Source of the DNA: Anaerotruncus colihominis
GTDB lineage: Bacteria; Bacillota; Clostridia; Oscillospirales; Ruminococcaceae
Assembly (NCBI GenBank): GCA_025146135.1
Contig: CP102255.1
Location: 2,046,001-2,110,000, forward strand
DNA: 64,000 bases
Reading direction: 5' to 3'
In this document: positions 6,001 to 14,647 of the stretch, piece by piece
Position numbering within the stretch: the first letter of the stretch is position 1
How the letters are laid out: every line of letters starts with the position of its first letter
Made by a program: the position numbers and the translations under genes
Notes under the pieces: generated by a model
Database searches by the model: none
Told to the model about the DNA's origin: nothing
The model's input: only the letters and a program-made list of their open reading frames with translations

Positions 6001-8462
6001 TATTCAGAAAGATACAGGTTCAGTTTTTGCGCCAGGGAGCCGACCGTCTCATCGAGCGATTTTTTGCCTGCGAAGTAATCCTTTGTTTCGTCTGTCAGCA
6101 TTTGCTCAATGACCGCGTTAGACGGCGACGGCGTATCAAGTCCCTCCAGCATAGCGGCCGTCTCCTTCATAAATGCTTCGGACGGCCAACGCACCGCCAT
6201 TTCCATAGTCACATCCACATTCTCGCCATCGGTGTAGGACGTTGCAAGATACATTCCATCGTCATAGGGTTGATACGGGTCCTCCTGCGCCATTGAGAAT
6301 ACCTCCGCATTGACCGGCATCCCATCGCCAAAGTCATTCTGCTGAATCTGCTGGGACAAAAGAAGATCGACAAAGGAAAGCGCACGATCCTGCTGTTTGC
6401 CGGAGGCGTTCACACCGAGTACCGTGCGCGGAATAAAGACATTCTGCGCCTGACCCGGCAGAGGAATCAAATGCCCTTGTCCTTTATGCCGGATATATGC
6501 ATCCGGATAAGCGATGTCCGCCACGGACAGCACCTCTCCAATTGACGCCGCCAGATTGTTGTAAGCCCATCTGATGCCGTCCCATTTGAAGTCAACAGGG
6601 CTGGATATATAAACCATGTCCGTTTCCTCCAACTGCTCCGGATCGTGTTCCAAATCCGTCAGGCGCTTAAGGTCTGACAGGAACGCGCGCAGCTGTTCCG
6701 TGCGCACCGTACCATCCTCACTGTACCATGCAGGCGAGCAAACCGGATAGAACACCGGCAACAAAGAATTGGGGCTGAGATTGGACAGAACGCCGCTGAT
6801 CCGGCTGGAGTCCAGCGCGCCCTCCCGCGCGATCAGCCAATCGACAAGTTCGGTAAGATTCTTTGGATTGACGCCGTCGTCCGCCAGCATCAGCGGCGCG
6901 CCGAAACGTGCGGGGATTGCCGGCAGCGATTTGTCTGTCTGCCGGTAGCTTTCCGCGACATTTTTCAAAAGCCCCCCGGATGCGATACGTTCATCATAGA
7001 CAGGCGCAAGGTCAAGCAGCACTCCTTTTTCAATATAAGATTCAACAGGCATCCCGTCCAGGATTAAAACGTCGGGACCTTCGCCGGCCAACAGCTCTGT
7101 GGAAAGCGTGCGCATTGCATCTGATTCCGTTACGGCGCTGTCATCGCCGAGCGCCACCTCGTAGCTGACGCGTACATCGGGATTTTGACGCTGATACACG
7201 CCCATCGCCTGGCGAACCGTCGCGTTTTCATAGAGCGAAAAGACACGCAGTTCGGTCGATGGAACGGTTGGCGTATCGGCGGAATAGGTATAATGGAACA
7301 GCGGCCATTCCCCTGCATCACCATAAAGCATTGCAAGCAGGCTTCCATCGTCGCAGACGATCAAATTATGCATCGAATATGACGGCATGGTCAATGAGCA
7401 CAGTTCGCCGTCGACAAGCTTTTCTGTCACGGAACCGCCTAGTACGTGGCGGTAAATGCCCGTTTTGTCGGCAAACCAGAGCGCCTCCCCGTCCGGATCA
7501 AGCGCCATCGCCCTTGTCACGCTGCTATCTCCGGCAACCATAAATGAACCGCGCGTCGAAACGTCGTTTACATCAGCGGAAGCGGAGATACTCCCAGTTT
7601 TTTCTCCTGTCTGCAGATCGTATAGATCGATTTCCGGCCCGCCCTCCGAAACAGCAAGCGTATCTTTATAACTGATATAGGAGAAGTTTTGTGAAAATGA
7701 TTCCTCCAGATAACGGTTTTTCACCGCGCCTGTCTCGGGGTCGACCTGGACGATGCTGAAATAACAGTTTATCAGCAGATCTCCGTTTTCCGCCACTTGC
7801 AGGCCGATCGGACCTGCACCGCTATCATCCGTGGGCAATTCCCAGTCAATCGTGCGTATAGTTCCGTCCGGTGCAATATAGAGGAAATTGTCCTGTGCAA
7901 GCTGCTCCTGCGTTTCAATGGCATCCTCCTGCCCGCCCTGCGTGTCTGCGGCCGGTACGTCCTCGGAGGATGCCTGCTCCTGTTCTTCCTCCGCCGGCGC
8001 GGCTACTGTCTCATCGGAACCAGCGCCGCTCATCATCGCGTCGAGCTGTTCCTGCGTAAACGTCGAATAATAAAGGTACATACCGCCCTGGTTATCCCAA
8101 GCCGCAAACTGCATGTTTGAAAGCTCTGTGTTCAACTCCTCCGGCCAGGCAATTTGCTTTTGTGTCCAATGCGCCCCATTGTCGGAGGAGGCAAACAGAT
8201 ACCATGGGCCGAGCATCCGTCCGGCATCGAGATTGCAGACCATCTCCAATGTACCGTCCGCCATCCTGGTCATGCCTGATATATAACCGGCGCCATCCGG
8301 CGCCGCATGCTCCTCCTCTATGTAACGTCCCATGGCGACGCCGTCGCCGCTTCCGTCCGGCAGACTGCTGCCGCCCGGCTGCATACCGCCGGAGCATGCG
8401 CTGAGTACAAGCATAGAAACCGCCAGCATACATGCGGCGGCCCGTTTCAAAAAACCGTTCAT
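6000..8462 (-). CDS. Lipoprotein fusing a beta-propeller-like domain to an ABC solute-binding domain
   Basis: An 820-residue exported lipoprotein. The signal peptide ends in LSAC with the lipidated Cys23. ATG 8462 is preferred: AGGAGG at 8470-8475 is 7 bases away, against 4 for the ATG at 8465. Residues about 55-405 form repeated strand motifs typical of a propeller. They include a good Asp-box (SSDNGAHW, 92-99) and a low-complexity acidic Glu/Gln/Ala insert around 155-190. From about 412 (ELRVFSLYENATVRQAMGVYQ) the protein follows the extracellular solute-binding family 1 pattern to the C-terminus. It heads the five-gene operon. Usual sugar-binding proteins are about 420 residues, so this one is doubled by the N-terminal domain. 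Confidence 0.85.
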   Translation of the reverse strand: MNGFLKRAAACMLAVSMLVLSACSGGMQPGGSSLPDGSGDGVAMGRYIEEEHAAPDGAGYISGMTRMADGTLEMVCNLDAGRMLGPWYLFASSDNGAHWTQKQIAWPEELNTELSNMQFAAWDNQGGMYLYYSTFTQEQLDAMMSGAGSDETVAAPAEEEQEQASSEDVPAADTQGGQEDAIETQEQLAQDNFLYIAPDGTIRTIDWELPTDDSGAGPIGLQVAENGDLLINCYFSIVQVDPETGAVKNRYLEESFSQNFSYISYKDTLAVSEGGPEIDLYDLQTGEKTGSISASADVNDVSTRGSFMVAGDSSVTRAMALDPDGEALWFADKTGIYRHVLGGSVTEKLVDGELCSLTMPSYSMHNLIVCDDGSLLAMLYGDAGEWPLFHYTYSADTPTVPSTELRVFSLYENATVRQAMGVYQRQNPDVRVSYEVALGDDSAVTESDAMRTLSTELLAGEGPDVLILDGMPVESYIEKGVLLDLAPVYDERIASGGLLKNVAESYRQTDKSLPAIPARFGAPLMLADDGVNPKNLTELVDWLIAREGALDSSRISGVLSNLSPNSLLPVFYPVCSPAWYSEDGTVRTEQLRAFLSDLKRLTDLEHDPEQLEETDMVYISSPVDFKWDGIRWAYNNLAASIGEVLSVADIAYPDAYIRHKGQGHLIPLPGQAQNVFIPRTVLGVNASGKQQDRALSFVDLLLSQQIQQNDFGDGMPVNAEVFSMAQEDPYQPYDDGMYLATSYTDGENVDVTMEMAVRWPSEAFMKETAAMLEGLDTPSPSNAVIEQMLTDETKDYFAGKKSLDETVGSLAQKLNLYLSE

Positions 8463-8619
8463 CATTCGGCCTCCTGTTTTTTTGAATACAAACACCTTAT
8501 CACACAAATCTCTAAATTTTCTGCAAAATTAAAGAAACATTTTAGAAAGCTATGTTATACTAATCGCAGGTCAATCGGCTTGATACCGCCGGTACGACAA
8601 GCAACAAGGAGGAACCGCC
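8463..8619. promoter_or_regulatory. Divergent promoter region of the transporter operon and its two-component system
   Basis: This 157-bp gap separates the lipoprotein gene (minus) from the response regulator (plus). A plausible plus-strand minus-10 (TATACT) lies at 8556-8561 with no good minus-35. The arrangement suggests that the regulator controls both directions. Confidence 0.4.
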
Positions 8620-9300
8620 ATGCGGATTCTGATTATTGAGGACGATGAAAAGCTGTGCGAAGCAATGCGTTTCGCGCTGGAAATGGAAGGGTATATCGCC
8701 GATGTATGCCATGACGGCGATGATGGATTTCGCTGGGCGCGCGAGCAGGCGCACGATCTGATCCTGCTGGACCGAATGCTGCCGTCCACGGATGGCGTAG
8801 AGCTTCTCAAACGGCTGCGCGCGCAGGGACATACAACGCCCGTTCTGCTCGTGACGGCGCTCGGCGATATCGGCCAGCGTGTCGAGGGACTTGATGCGGG
8901 CGCAGACGATTATCTCGTCAAACCGTTTGCCGTAGAGGAATTGCTTGCGCGTGTGCGCGCCATACGCCGCCGGCCGCGTCAATGGGAAAGCGCACGTGTG
9001 CTTCAGGTTGGGGACGCCGCTTTTGATGCCGCGCAGAAAACCCTCACCGGACCGGGCGGCTGTTGTTCGCTTTCCAAGCGCGAGGCCGAACTTATGGAAA
9101 TCCTGCTTGCAAACCACGGGCAAACCTTGCCTCGTTCTATGCTGCTGACACGTGTCTGGGGACCGGATGCGGAAGTGGAGGACGGCAATCTTGACAATTA
9201 CATCCATTTTCTGCGCCGCCGTTTGAAGGCAGCCGGAAGCGCCGTCTCTATAAGAACCGTCCGCGGCGTAGGTTATCAGCTGGAGAGCGGCCATGTTTGA
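8620..9300 (+). CDS. OmpR/PhoB-family response regulator
   Basis: A 226-residue DNA-binding regulator. The receiver domain (1-115) has the acidic pair Glu7-Asp8-Asp9, the phosphoacceptor Asp51 (LILLDRMLP) and the Lys in DDYLVKPF. The winged-helix output domain (about 128-224) ends with the usual RTVRGVGYQLE. AAGGAGG precedes ATG 8620. It overlaps the kinase gene by 8 bp, so the pair is co-translated. Divergence from the solute-binding/ABC/adaptor operon makes that operon its likely target. Confidence 0.92.
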   Translation: MRILIIEDDEKLCEAMRFALEMEGYIADVCHDGDDGFRWAREQAHDLILLDRMLPSTDGVELLKRLRAQGHTTPVLLVTALGDIGQRVEGLDAGADDYLVKPFAVEELLARVRAIRRRPRQWESARVLQVGDAAFDAAQKTLTGPGGCCSLSKREAELMEILLANHGQTLPRSMLLTRVWGPDAEVEDGNLDNYIHFLRRRLKAAGSAVSIRTVRGVGYQLESGHV

Positions 9301-10591
9301 GCAGCTGCGGCGGCGCCTGACGCTTGTCTGTACAGCTGTGACCAGCATCATCCTGATCGGTATGGCGGCGGGATCGTTCGCTGTCTCAGCAGCACAGCTC
9401 CGCGCGCGCGACGATAAACTCTTTTTGAGCGATCTCAATGCGGTGTTCTACCACCTTGCAAGTCAAAATGTGATCGGTCATACCTGGTATACGCAGACGG
9501 AATCAAACACTGGTATGTTATTGTATATTGAGGACGGGGGCAAACCCCTTCTCTACAACGACGCATGGGACGATGGACTGCACGCATCCCTGTCGGCCCG
9601 TGCTAAAGCGGAATCGATGCGCCTGTTTGGGTTCGACGCGTCAAAACCGCCTCAAATGCGCGTGCAGCCGCAAACGGTCATTTTTATGATGAACGACCCT
9701 GTTCTCGGCCAATGCCGTGCGGCGGTTTCATCCGTACCGATTCCGGGAGGCTGGCTGTCACTATCGGCGGTCAAGCCGCGTACAGCCGAACAAATTCAGC
9801 TCCTTCGTCTCGGCGCGACCTTCGCGGTGCTGACCGCGGCGGCAATTTTGCTGCTGTGGCTGTTCGCACGGTATTTCACAGCGCGCGCCATTCGCCCAAT
9901 CGCTGTCAACCGGCAGCGCCAGGCTGATTTTGTATCCGCGGCCTCGCATGAGCTGCGTTCTCCGCTCGCTGTCATACAGGCGAGCGTGTCGGCGGTGCGC
10001 GAGGCGCCGCCCGAACGGGCCGCACATTTTTTCGACAGTGTGACGAACGAATGCGCACGCATGAGCCGCTTGGTGGACGATATGCTAACGCTTGCCAGTG
10101 CGGACAGCGGCTCCTGGTCCATTATCCGCGAGGAAACAGATTTGGAAACCCTGCTGCTCAACACCGCTGAATGGCACGAACCAGCTGCGGCGCAAAAACA
10201 AATCCGCATCCATGTTTCCCTTCCCGACGATCCCCTTCCAAAATGCTATTGTGACCGCCAGCGCATCGGGCAGGCGATGGCCATCCTGCTGGACAACGCG
10301 ATCGCATATACGCCGCCCGGCGGCGAAATCAAGCTTTCTGCAGCCAAGCGGCGCGGCGGTATTGCGCTGATCGTCTCCGACAACGGTCCCGGGATACCGA
10401 GTGCGCTGCGGGAGCGTGTGTTTGAACGCTTCTACCGCGTTGATACGTCGCGCAGTAAAAAGGAACATTATGGACTCGGCCTTTCAATTGCGCGGGAAAT
10501 CGCCTCACTGCACTGCGGTAAGCTGACGTTGCGCGACACGCCCGGAGGCGGCGCGACATTTATTCTGTATTTGCCATGCGGCGTCCAATGA
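9293..10591 (+). CDS. Sensor histidine kinase
   Basis: A 432-residue membrane kinase. TM1 is at about 15-37, an extracytoplasmic sensor region of about 130 residues follows, and TM2 is at about 172-195. The H-box FVSAASHELRSPL places the phosphorylated His at residue 219. N (DNAIAYTPPGG), G1 (DNGPGIP), F (FERFYR) and G2 (YGLGLS) boxes follow in order. It is the partner of the overlapping response regulator. A HAMP domain is not evident between TM2 and the H-box. Confidence 0.92.
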   Translation: MFEQLRRRLTLVCTAVTSIILIGMAAGSFAVSAAQLRARDDKLFLSDLNAVFYHLASQNVIGHTWYTQTESNTGMLLYIEDGGKPLLYNDAWDDGLHASLSARAKAESMRLFGFDASKPPQMRVQPQTVIFMMNDPVLGQCRAAVSSVPIPGGWLSLSAVKPRTAEQIQLLRLGATFAVLTAAAILLLWLFARYFTARAIRPIAVNRQRQADFVSAASHELRSPLAVIQASVSAVREAPPERAAHFFDSVTNECARMSRLVDDMLTLASADSGSWSIIREETDLETLLLNTAEWHEPAAAQKQIRIHVSLPDDPLPKCYCDRQRIGQAMAILLDNAIAYTPPGGEIKLSAAKRRGGIALIVSDNGPGIPSALRERVFERFYRVDTSRSKKEHYGLGLSIAREIASLHCGKLTLRDTPGGGATFILYLPCGVQ

Positions 10592-10618
10592 CCGCCGATC
10601 ATACTCCATAAACAGGTA

Positions 10619-10649
10619 ACGGGCCGCCCACATGAAGTAGGCGGCCCGT
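10619..10649 (+). terminator. Terminator of the two-component operon
   Basis: ACGGGCCGCC and GGCGGCCCGT form a perfect 10-bp stem 28 bp after the kinase stop codon. A T-rich stretch (GTTTTGATTTTTT) follows. Confidence 0.75.
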
Positions 10650-10698
10650 CGGTTCGTTTTGATTTTTTATCGATCTCCGGCCTTGCTCCGTCAACATG

Positions 10699-10856
10699 AG
10701 GCTGTTGACAAACCAAGCCGTGCCGAAAATGAGAGCGATTTTTCGTCAGGTAAAACAAAAAACGCAGGCAAACCTTTGAGGATTCCGAGGCTTTTTAACG
10801 CAGTATCCAACGCCGTTTGTAGAAAAAGACGGGAATTTTGATTTCTCAAACAGCCT
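10699..10856. repeat. MITE-like dispersed repeat, copy 1
   Basis: About 158 bp with inverted ends: AGGCTGTTGA at the left (10699) and TCAAACAGCCT at the right (10846-10856). Its interior shares ordered blocks with 62247-62403: AAAACGCAGG, GGATTCC, CTTTTTAAC, CGCCG, AGAAAA, ACGGGAATTTT and CAAACAGC. No reading frame with a ribosome binding site lies inside. It separates the kinase terminator from the convergent lipoprotein gene. Confidence 0.7.
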
Positions 10857-10943
10857 CTAGGTGCGGCGACTTTGTCAACAGTCCCAATACAACCGGAATT
10901 TTGCGGCAAATTGATCCCGCACCGCGGGCAGGCCGCGACCTTA

Positions 10944-11195
10944 TCAAAGGCGCTGCGACTGCGCCACAGCTTCCAGATGCGCGCGCAATTGCTCGGGCGT
11001 AATGTCCGTCCCATTAAAATCAACCTTCATATGCGCTCCGTACTTTTGGTTGACCTCATTAACGACCTGCTGGTATTCCGGGCCGCTGCTGCCGCAGCCT
11101 GAGAGCAGCAGGCCGCCCGCACCCACGAGCGCCAGACATGCGAGTAAAAGGAACAGCCATGATATCAGGCTTCTGCCGCCGATCTGGTGTTTCAT
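10944..11195 (-). CDS. Small lipoprotein of unknown function
   Basis: An 83-residue precursor. The hydrophobic signal segment (residues 9-30) ends in LLSGC with Cys34 as lipidation site. The mature part is about 50 residues and ends in an amphipathic helix (PEQLRAHLEAVAQSQRL). ATG 11195 is chosen because GGGAGGCAGG precedes it; the frame is open 15 bp further. It stands alone between the MITE-like repeat and a hairpin. No family recognised. Confidence 0.7.
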   Translation of the reverse strand: MKHQIGGRSLISWLFLLLACLALVGAGGLLLSGCGSSGPEYQQVVNEVNQKYGAHMKVDFNGTDITPEQLRAHLEAVAQSQRL

Positions 11196-11326
11196 AATCC
11201 TGCCTCCCACTTAAGATTCATTTTTTAAATCGTTGTAAAGCAACTATTTTTTCGTATCTGCCCGCTCTGAGGGCAGACGCATTTTAACCAAACGGCCCCG
11301 CGCCAGGGACGGCGCGGATGTCCTAT

Positions 11327-11359
11327 TTTTTATAGATTTCGCTTTGCAATCTATAAAAA
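11327..11359. repeat. Solitary AT-stem hairpin with GC loop
   Basis: Perfect 12-bp arms TTTTTATAGATT/AATCTATAAAAA enclose the loop TCGCTTTGC. The design, a long AT-rich stem with a short GC loop, matches the modular hairpin repeats elsewhere in the window. A GC-rich stretch with a small inverted repeat (11294-11320) sits beside it like a degenerate core. It could also act as a terminator. Confidence 0.5.
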
Positions 11360-11457
11360 TTACGTATTATATAACAGATAACGATTTGCAGCCGCAGATT
11401 TAAACAAGGATTCAAAAAAATTTTTCCGAAATAATATGCAGAATATTGCGCATTTTA

Positions 11458-11928
11458 TCAGCCGGAGACGACAGCGTATGTCCGCATGCCGCATAATTTG
11501 CCGAACGAGCCTTCCAACCGGGCAGCGACAGCCCACTCCGGCACGCGCTGGATATGCGCCAATTCTCGCATGGAACACCCATACACACAGGTGAATACAA
11601 CTGCCGCGCGCTCTTGAAAATCAAGCTCCGACAAGTTTTGTAAAAGCTCCATCGCACGCGCGCTTTGTAAAGGCACAATTTCGTCTGAACCATATGGCTG
11701 CTGTGCGTGCCGCAAGCAAAGCGCAAAGAGCTGGCGTGCCGCCTTGAGGCGGAAAACTCGCTCATCAGCCACATGAAGCTCCAGAAACGCCGCGGTAAAA
11801 GCCCGGCCAGCCGCATCCTCGGCCTCAGCGCGATTTCCAAGCAGATAAATAGCCGTATGGTACAGCCGCGGCATATAAAGCTGATGGAGCTGTTCGAACA
11901 TATGATCTGCCGATGTTCGCCGCTGCAT
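11458..11928 (-). CDS. ECF-type sigma-70 family protein, divergent
   Basis: A 156-residue protein whose N-terminal half fits sigma region 2 (LYHTAIYLLGNRAEAEDAAGRAF, about residues 22-44) and whose C-terminal half fits region 4 (LDFQERAAVVFTCVYGCSMRELAHIQRVPEWAVAARLEGSFGKL, about 101-144). Both regions are degenerate: the helix-turn-helix loop has unusual residues and the protein is slightly short. AGGAGG precedes ATG 11928. No anti-sigma gene adjoins it. It may be a genuine extracytoplasmic-function sigma factor for a small regulon or a decayed one. Confidence 0.7.
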   Translation of the reverse strand: MQRRTSADHMFEQLHQLYMPRLYHTAIYLLGNRAEAEDAAGRAFTAAFLELHVADERVFRLKAARQLFALCLRHAQQPYGSDEIVPLQSARAMELLQNLSELDFQERAAVVFTCVYGCSMRELAHIQRVPEWAVAARLEGSFGKLCGMRTYAVVSG

Positions 11929-12231
11929 TTCAAATCCTCCTTTGTCGTGTCAGATCGCTGTTATTATTAATAACCAAAATTCCCCCTGCTGGGGGACAGT
12001 ATCCTGAAAAAAATATAATCAGATTTTTCAACTGTATGATTCAATCTAATACAATGGTACAATATGTCGCTGCGCTTGTCAATAGCAAACCCGTGTGTCG
12101 TCGGTTATAACGAAACATATCTATATTTTTTAGTCAAATGGTAAAATTAATTTCATCATCTTGCCTTTTTTTGTCTATTGTATTACGCTATACCTGTACT
12201 ACTATCATACATATGAAACGGAGTGTATCAC
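11929..12231. other. Intergenic region between divergent sigma factor and aldolase genes
   Basis: About 300 bp, AT-rich from 12000 onward, with no supported gene. It must contain the promoters of both flanking genes. I see no repeat or stable hairpin in it. Confidence 0.5.
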
Positions 12232-13008
12232 ATGAACCGCGCCAAACAATTGTTGGATAAATTTTCAGGTTCAGAGCTAGCTGTCGGCGGCCATGTTTTT
12301 TTCACCGACGCTTCCATTTCCGAGGAAATGGCCTGTTGGGGATACGATTTTATCTGGATCGACGCCGAGCACGGCCCCTTTGACAAAGAAAAAATCCTGC
12401 AAAGCATTGTCGCCGCCAACAACGCCGGCGCAGCTGCGATCGTTCGGGTGACTGTCAACGATCCCGCTTTCATCAAGCCGGTTCTGGAAATGGGTCCGGA
12501 CGGTGTTATTTCCCCCATGGTTTGCACGCGTGAGGAAGCGCAGCGATTTGCGGACGCGTGCCTTTATCCTCCAAAAGGTGCGCGCGGATTCGGCCCTCGC
12601 CGTGCCAACCGCTACGGTGCGATACCAAGCGGCAGCTATCTTGAAAACGCCTCTAAAAGCTTTTTACGCATCGCCCAGATTGAACATGTCAAGGCTGTTG
12701 AAAATCTTGAGGAAATCTTTCAGGTCGATGGAATTGACGCATATGTTGTCGGTCCAAACGACCTGTCTGGTTCCATCGGACGCCTGGGCGATACGCAACA
12801 TCCGGAGGTTGTCGCTCTTTTTGACGAAATCGCACAAAAATGCAAAGCTGCCGGCAAAATTTTCGGTACCTCCATCGGACCAAACGACCGCCAATACATC
12901 CGGGATTGGATTGCACGCGGCATCCATTTCATATCCTGTGGGGACGACATCTCCTTTATTGCCAATGGTACACGCGATACAATCGCCTTTATTAAAGGCT
13001 GTCGATAA
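12232..13008 (+). CDS. HpcH/HpaI-family aldolase (2-dehydro-3-deoxyglucarate aldolase-like)
   Basis: A 258-residue class II pyruvate aldolase that should cleave or form 2-keto-3-deoxy sugar acids. It shows the family pattern: DFIWIDAEHGP with the catalytic Glu-His near residues 41-46, a metal-binding Glu in VLEMGPDGVISPMV, the signature ARGFGPRRANRYG, and VVGPNDLSGSIG with a second metal ligand Asp. ATG 12232 is preferred over GTG 12223, since ACGGAG lies just upstream. The gene stands alone; the substrate is not determined by context. Confidence 0.88.
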   Translation: MNRAKQLLDKFSGSELAVGGHVFFTDASISEEMACWGYDFIWIDAEHGPFDKEKILQSIVAANNAGAAAIVRVTVNDPAFIKPVLEMGPDGVISPMVCTREEAQRFADACLYPPKGARGFGPRRANRYGAIPSGSYLENASKSFLRIAQIEHVKAVENLEEIFQVDGIDAYVVGPNDLSGSIGRLGDTQHPEVVALFDEIAQKCKAAGKIFGTSIGPNDRQYIRDWIARGIHFISCGDDISFIANGTRDTIAFIKGCR

Positions 13009-13018
13009 CCCATATCTG

Positions 13019-13054
13019 AAAAGGGGCGGCGCACATCTGTGCGCCGCCCCTTTT
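13019..13054. terminator. Bidirectional terminator
   Basis: AAAAGGGGCGGCGCAC and GTGCGCCGCCCCTTTT form a perfect 16-bp stem with an ATCT loop. It lies between the converging aldolase gene and dpaB. Confidence 0.9.
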
Positions 13055-13056
13055 GT

Positions 13057-13626
13057 TCAATCATATACCGGCTGAAGCTGCCGCCCCTTGAAGGCTTCCG
13101 CCAGCGTTTCTCCGATCCGTTCAAAATGCGCCACCACGGACGCCGGTTTTCCATTTGGATCATCCTGAGCCATCGGAACAAAATAGACGTTGCGCGCGTT
13201 CATAAGCTGGCCGATATTGCGTGCCGAAGCGCCGAGCGCATCATTTGTCGAGACAGCAAGAATCAGTGGATTTGCATTTCGCAGGTTGGATTTTGCAGCC
13301 ATTACGGGCGCCGTATCAATGATGCCGCCCGCCAGTTTGCCAAGTGTATTGCCTGTGCATGGCGCGATCACCAGTGCATCCAGCAGATTCTTCGGACCAA
13401 TTGGCTCCACCTGCTCAATGGTATGCCAGACAGGTCTGCCGCAAATTTTCTCAATCTGTGCGCGCCAGTCAGCCGCTTTTCCAAATCTATTGTCCGATAT
13501 ATAAGCAATCGGAGACAGAATTGGGAACAAATCGTATGTAGAGGACAACTCCTCCAGGATAGGTATCACGCGCGCCCAAGTGCAAAAGGATCCTGTCAAT
13601 GCAAAACCAATCCGTTTCTTCGTCAT
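13057..13626 (-). CDS. spoVFB: Dipicolinate synthase subunit B
   Basis: A 189-residue flavoprotein-fold subunit (also called DpaB) that, with DpaA, oxidises dihydrodipicolinate to dipicolinate in the mother cell, for export into the forespore core. The N-terminus IGFALTGSFCTW and the stretch APCTGNTLGKLAGGI are characteristic. Its ATG overlaps the dpaA stop (ATGA). The terminator at 13019-13054 ends the operon. Confidence 0.95.
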   Translation of the reverse strand: MTKKRIGFALTGSFCTWARVIPILEELSSTYDLFPILSPIAYISDNRFGKAADWRAQIEKICGRPVWHTIEQVEPIGPKNLLDALVIAPCTGNTLGKLAGGIIDTAPVMAAKSNLRNANPLILAVSTNDALGASARNIGQLMNARNVYFVPMAQDDPNGKPASVVAHFERIGETLAEAFKGRQLQPVYD

Positions 13627-14507
13627 ACGGCCTCCTCCAATTCAGACAGGCAATTTTCAATTGTATGCAAAATGATTTCTCCTGCTGTGATCGGCGCGGT
13701 TTTTCCAGGAAGGGACAGCGCCCAAATCGTTTTAACGCCCAGCCTGCCGGCAGCCGCCAAATCCACGCCTCCTGGACGCGACGCCAAATCAATGACAAGC
13801 GCGTCATGCTTGAGAGCTGAGAGCACCGGCTCGGTCAGCATACGCGCCGGAACAGTATTGATCACCACATCGGCTGCTTTGACGCTCGTTTTCAGCGCGT
13901 CCGTCCGCACTGCCCGACATCCTTCAGCCTCAATCTCCGCAAGGCTTCCATAGCTGCGCGCAGCAACCGTGACGGATGCTCCCATTCCACGCAAAATGCG
14001 GATCAGCGCCCGTGCGATGCGTCCATGTCCAACGATCAGACATCTGGAACCGAATAACGCGATGGGCAGCTCCTCCATTGCAATGGCGACAGCACCCTCC
14101 GCTGTGATCACAGCGTTCTTGACAGCCAGTTCCTCCCGCTCGAGATAATCGATCATCTCAACGTCAAACTGTTCGGCCAAGGCGTGCATTTCCGGGCTGA
14201 TCTTTCCGGCAAATACAGCCGCTCCCGGCCTCAAGACTGACAGACAATCAGCCACACGCACACGCCGCGCGGAAAACGGCGCGCTGACAAATTCATCATC
14301 AGCGGTCAGCGGCAATGGAAATACAACAGCATCGCATAATGGAAGAATTTCACCAGGTGTTTTTTCACAAATCAGGGTACGATGTAGCGCCTCGTTTGTC
14401 TCCAACAGCAATGCATAAACCGTTTTTCCCTGCGCCGCCAATTGATTTGCTACATGCGCCTGTCGTAAATCGCCTCCAATGACGGCAAAGCTTTGATAGG
14501 AATGCAT
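13623..14507 (-). CDS. spoVFA: Dipicolinate synthase subunit A
   Basis: A 294-residue subunit (DpaA) with an N-terminal nucleotide-binding-like segment (FAVIGGDLRQAHVANQLAAQG) and a Rossmann domain (LIVGHGRIARALIRILRGMGASV, about 150-175) that binds NAD(P)H. ATG 14507 is chosen over 14510: GGGGGG at 14515-14520 is 7 bases away. The frame is open to 14654, but that extension covers the sigma-K-like promoter. Co-transcribed with dpaB. Confidence 0.95.
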   Translation of the reverse strand: MHSYQSFAVIGGDLRQAHVANQLAAQGKTVYALLLETNEALHRTLICEKTPGEILPLCDAVVFPLPLTADDEFVSAPFSARRVRVADCLSVLRPGAAVFAGKISPEMHALAEQFDVEMIDYLEREELAVKNAVITAEGAVAIAMEELPIALFGSRCLIVGHGRIARALIRILRGMGASVTVAARSYGSLAEIEAEGCRAVRTDALKTSVKAADVVINTVPARMLTEPVLSALKHDALVIDLASRPGGVDLAAAGRLGVKTIWALSLPGKTAPITAGEIILHTIENCLSELEEAV

Positions 14508-14552
14508 CATACAACCCCCCAACAGGTCAGTCGAATCATCAAGTTGATATCC

Positions 14553-14580
14553 TATCCTATGAACAGCCGCGTCGTTGCGT
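14553..14580 (-). promoter_or_regulatory. Sigma-K-like promoter of the dipicolinate synthase operon
   Basis: On the minus strand, CATAGGATA (14561-14553) fits the sigma-K minus-10 pattern CATANNNTA. An AC dinucleotide (14580-14579) lies exactly 17 bases upstream. Sigma-K control of this operon is established in Bacillus; here it is inferred from sequence. The same AC-N17-CATA layout recurs at 44267 and 47554. Confidence 0.65.
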
Positions 14581-14647
14581 GATTTATGCCTGCTAACGCG
14601 CCGCCCTTGGCAGCAGATCATAAATACACAAGATTTGTCGATTGTAT

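Noticed and set aside
11327-11359. A simple terminator for the gene ending at 11458
   Set aside because: As a terminator it would be about 100 bp past the sigma-like gene; the AT-stem/GC-loop design fits the repeat family better, so it was listed as a repeat with low certainty.
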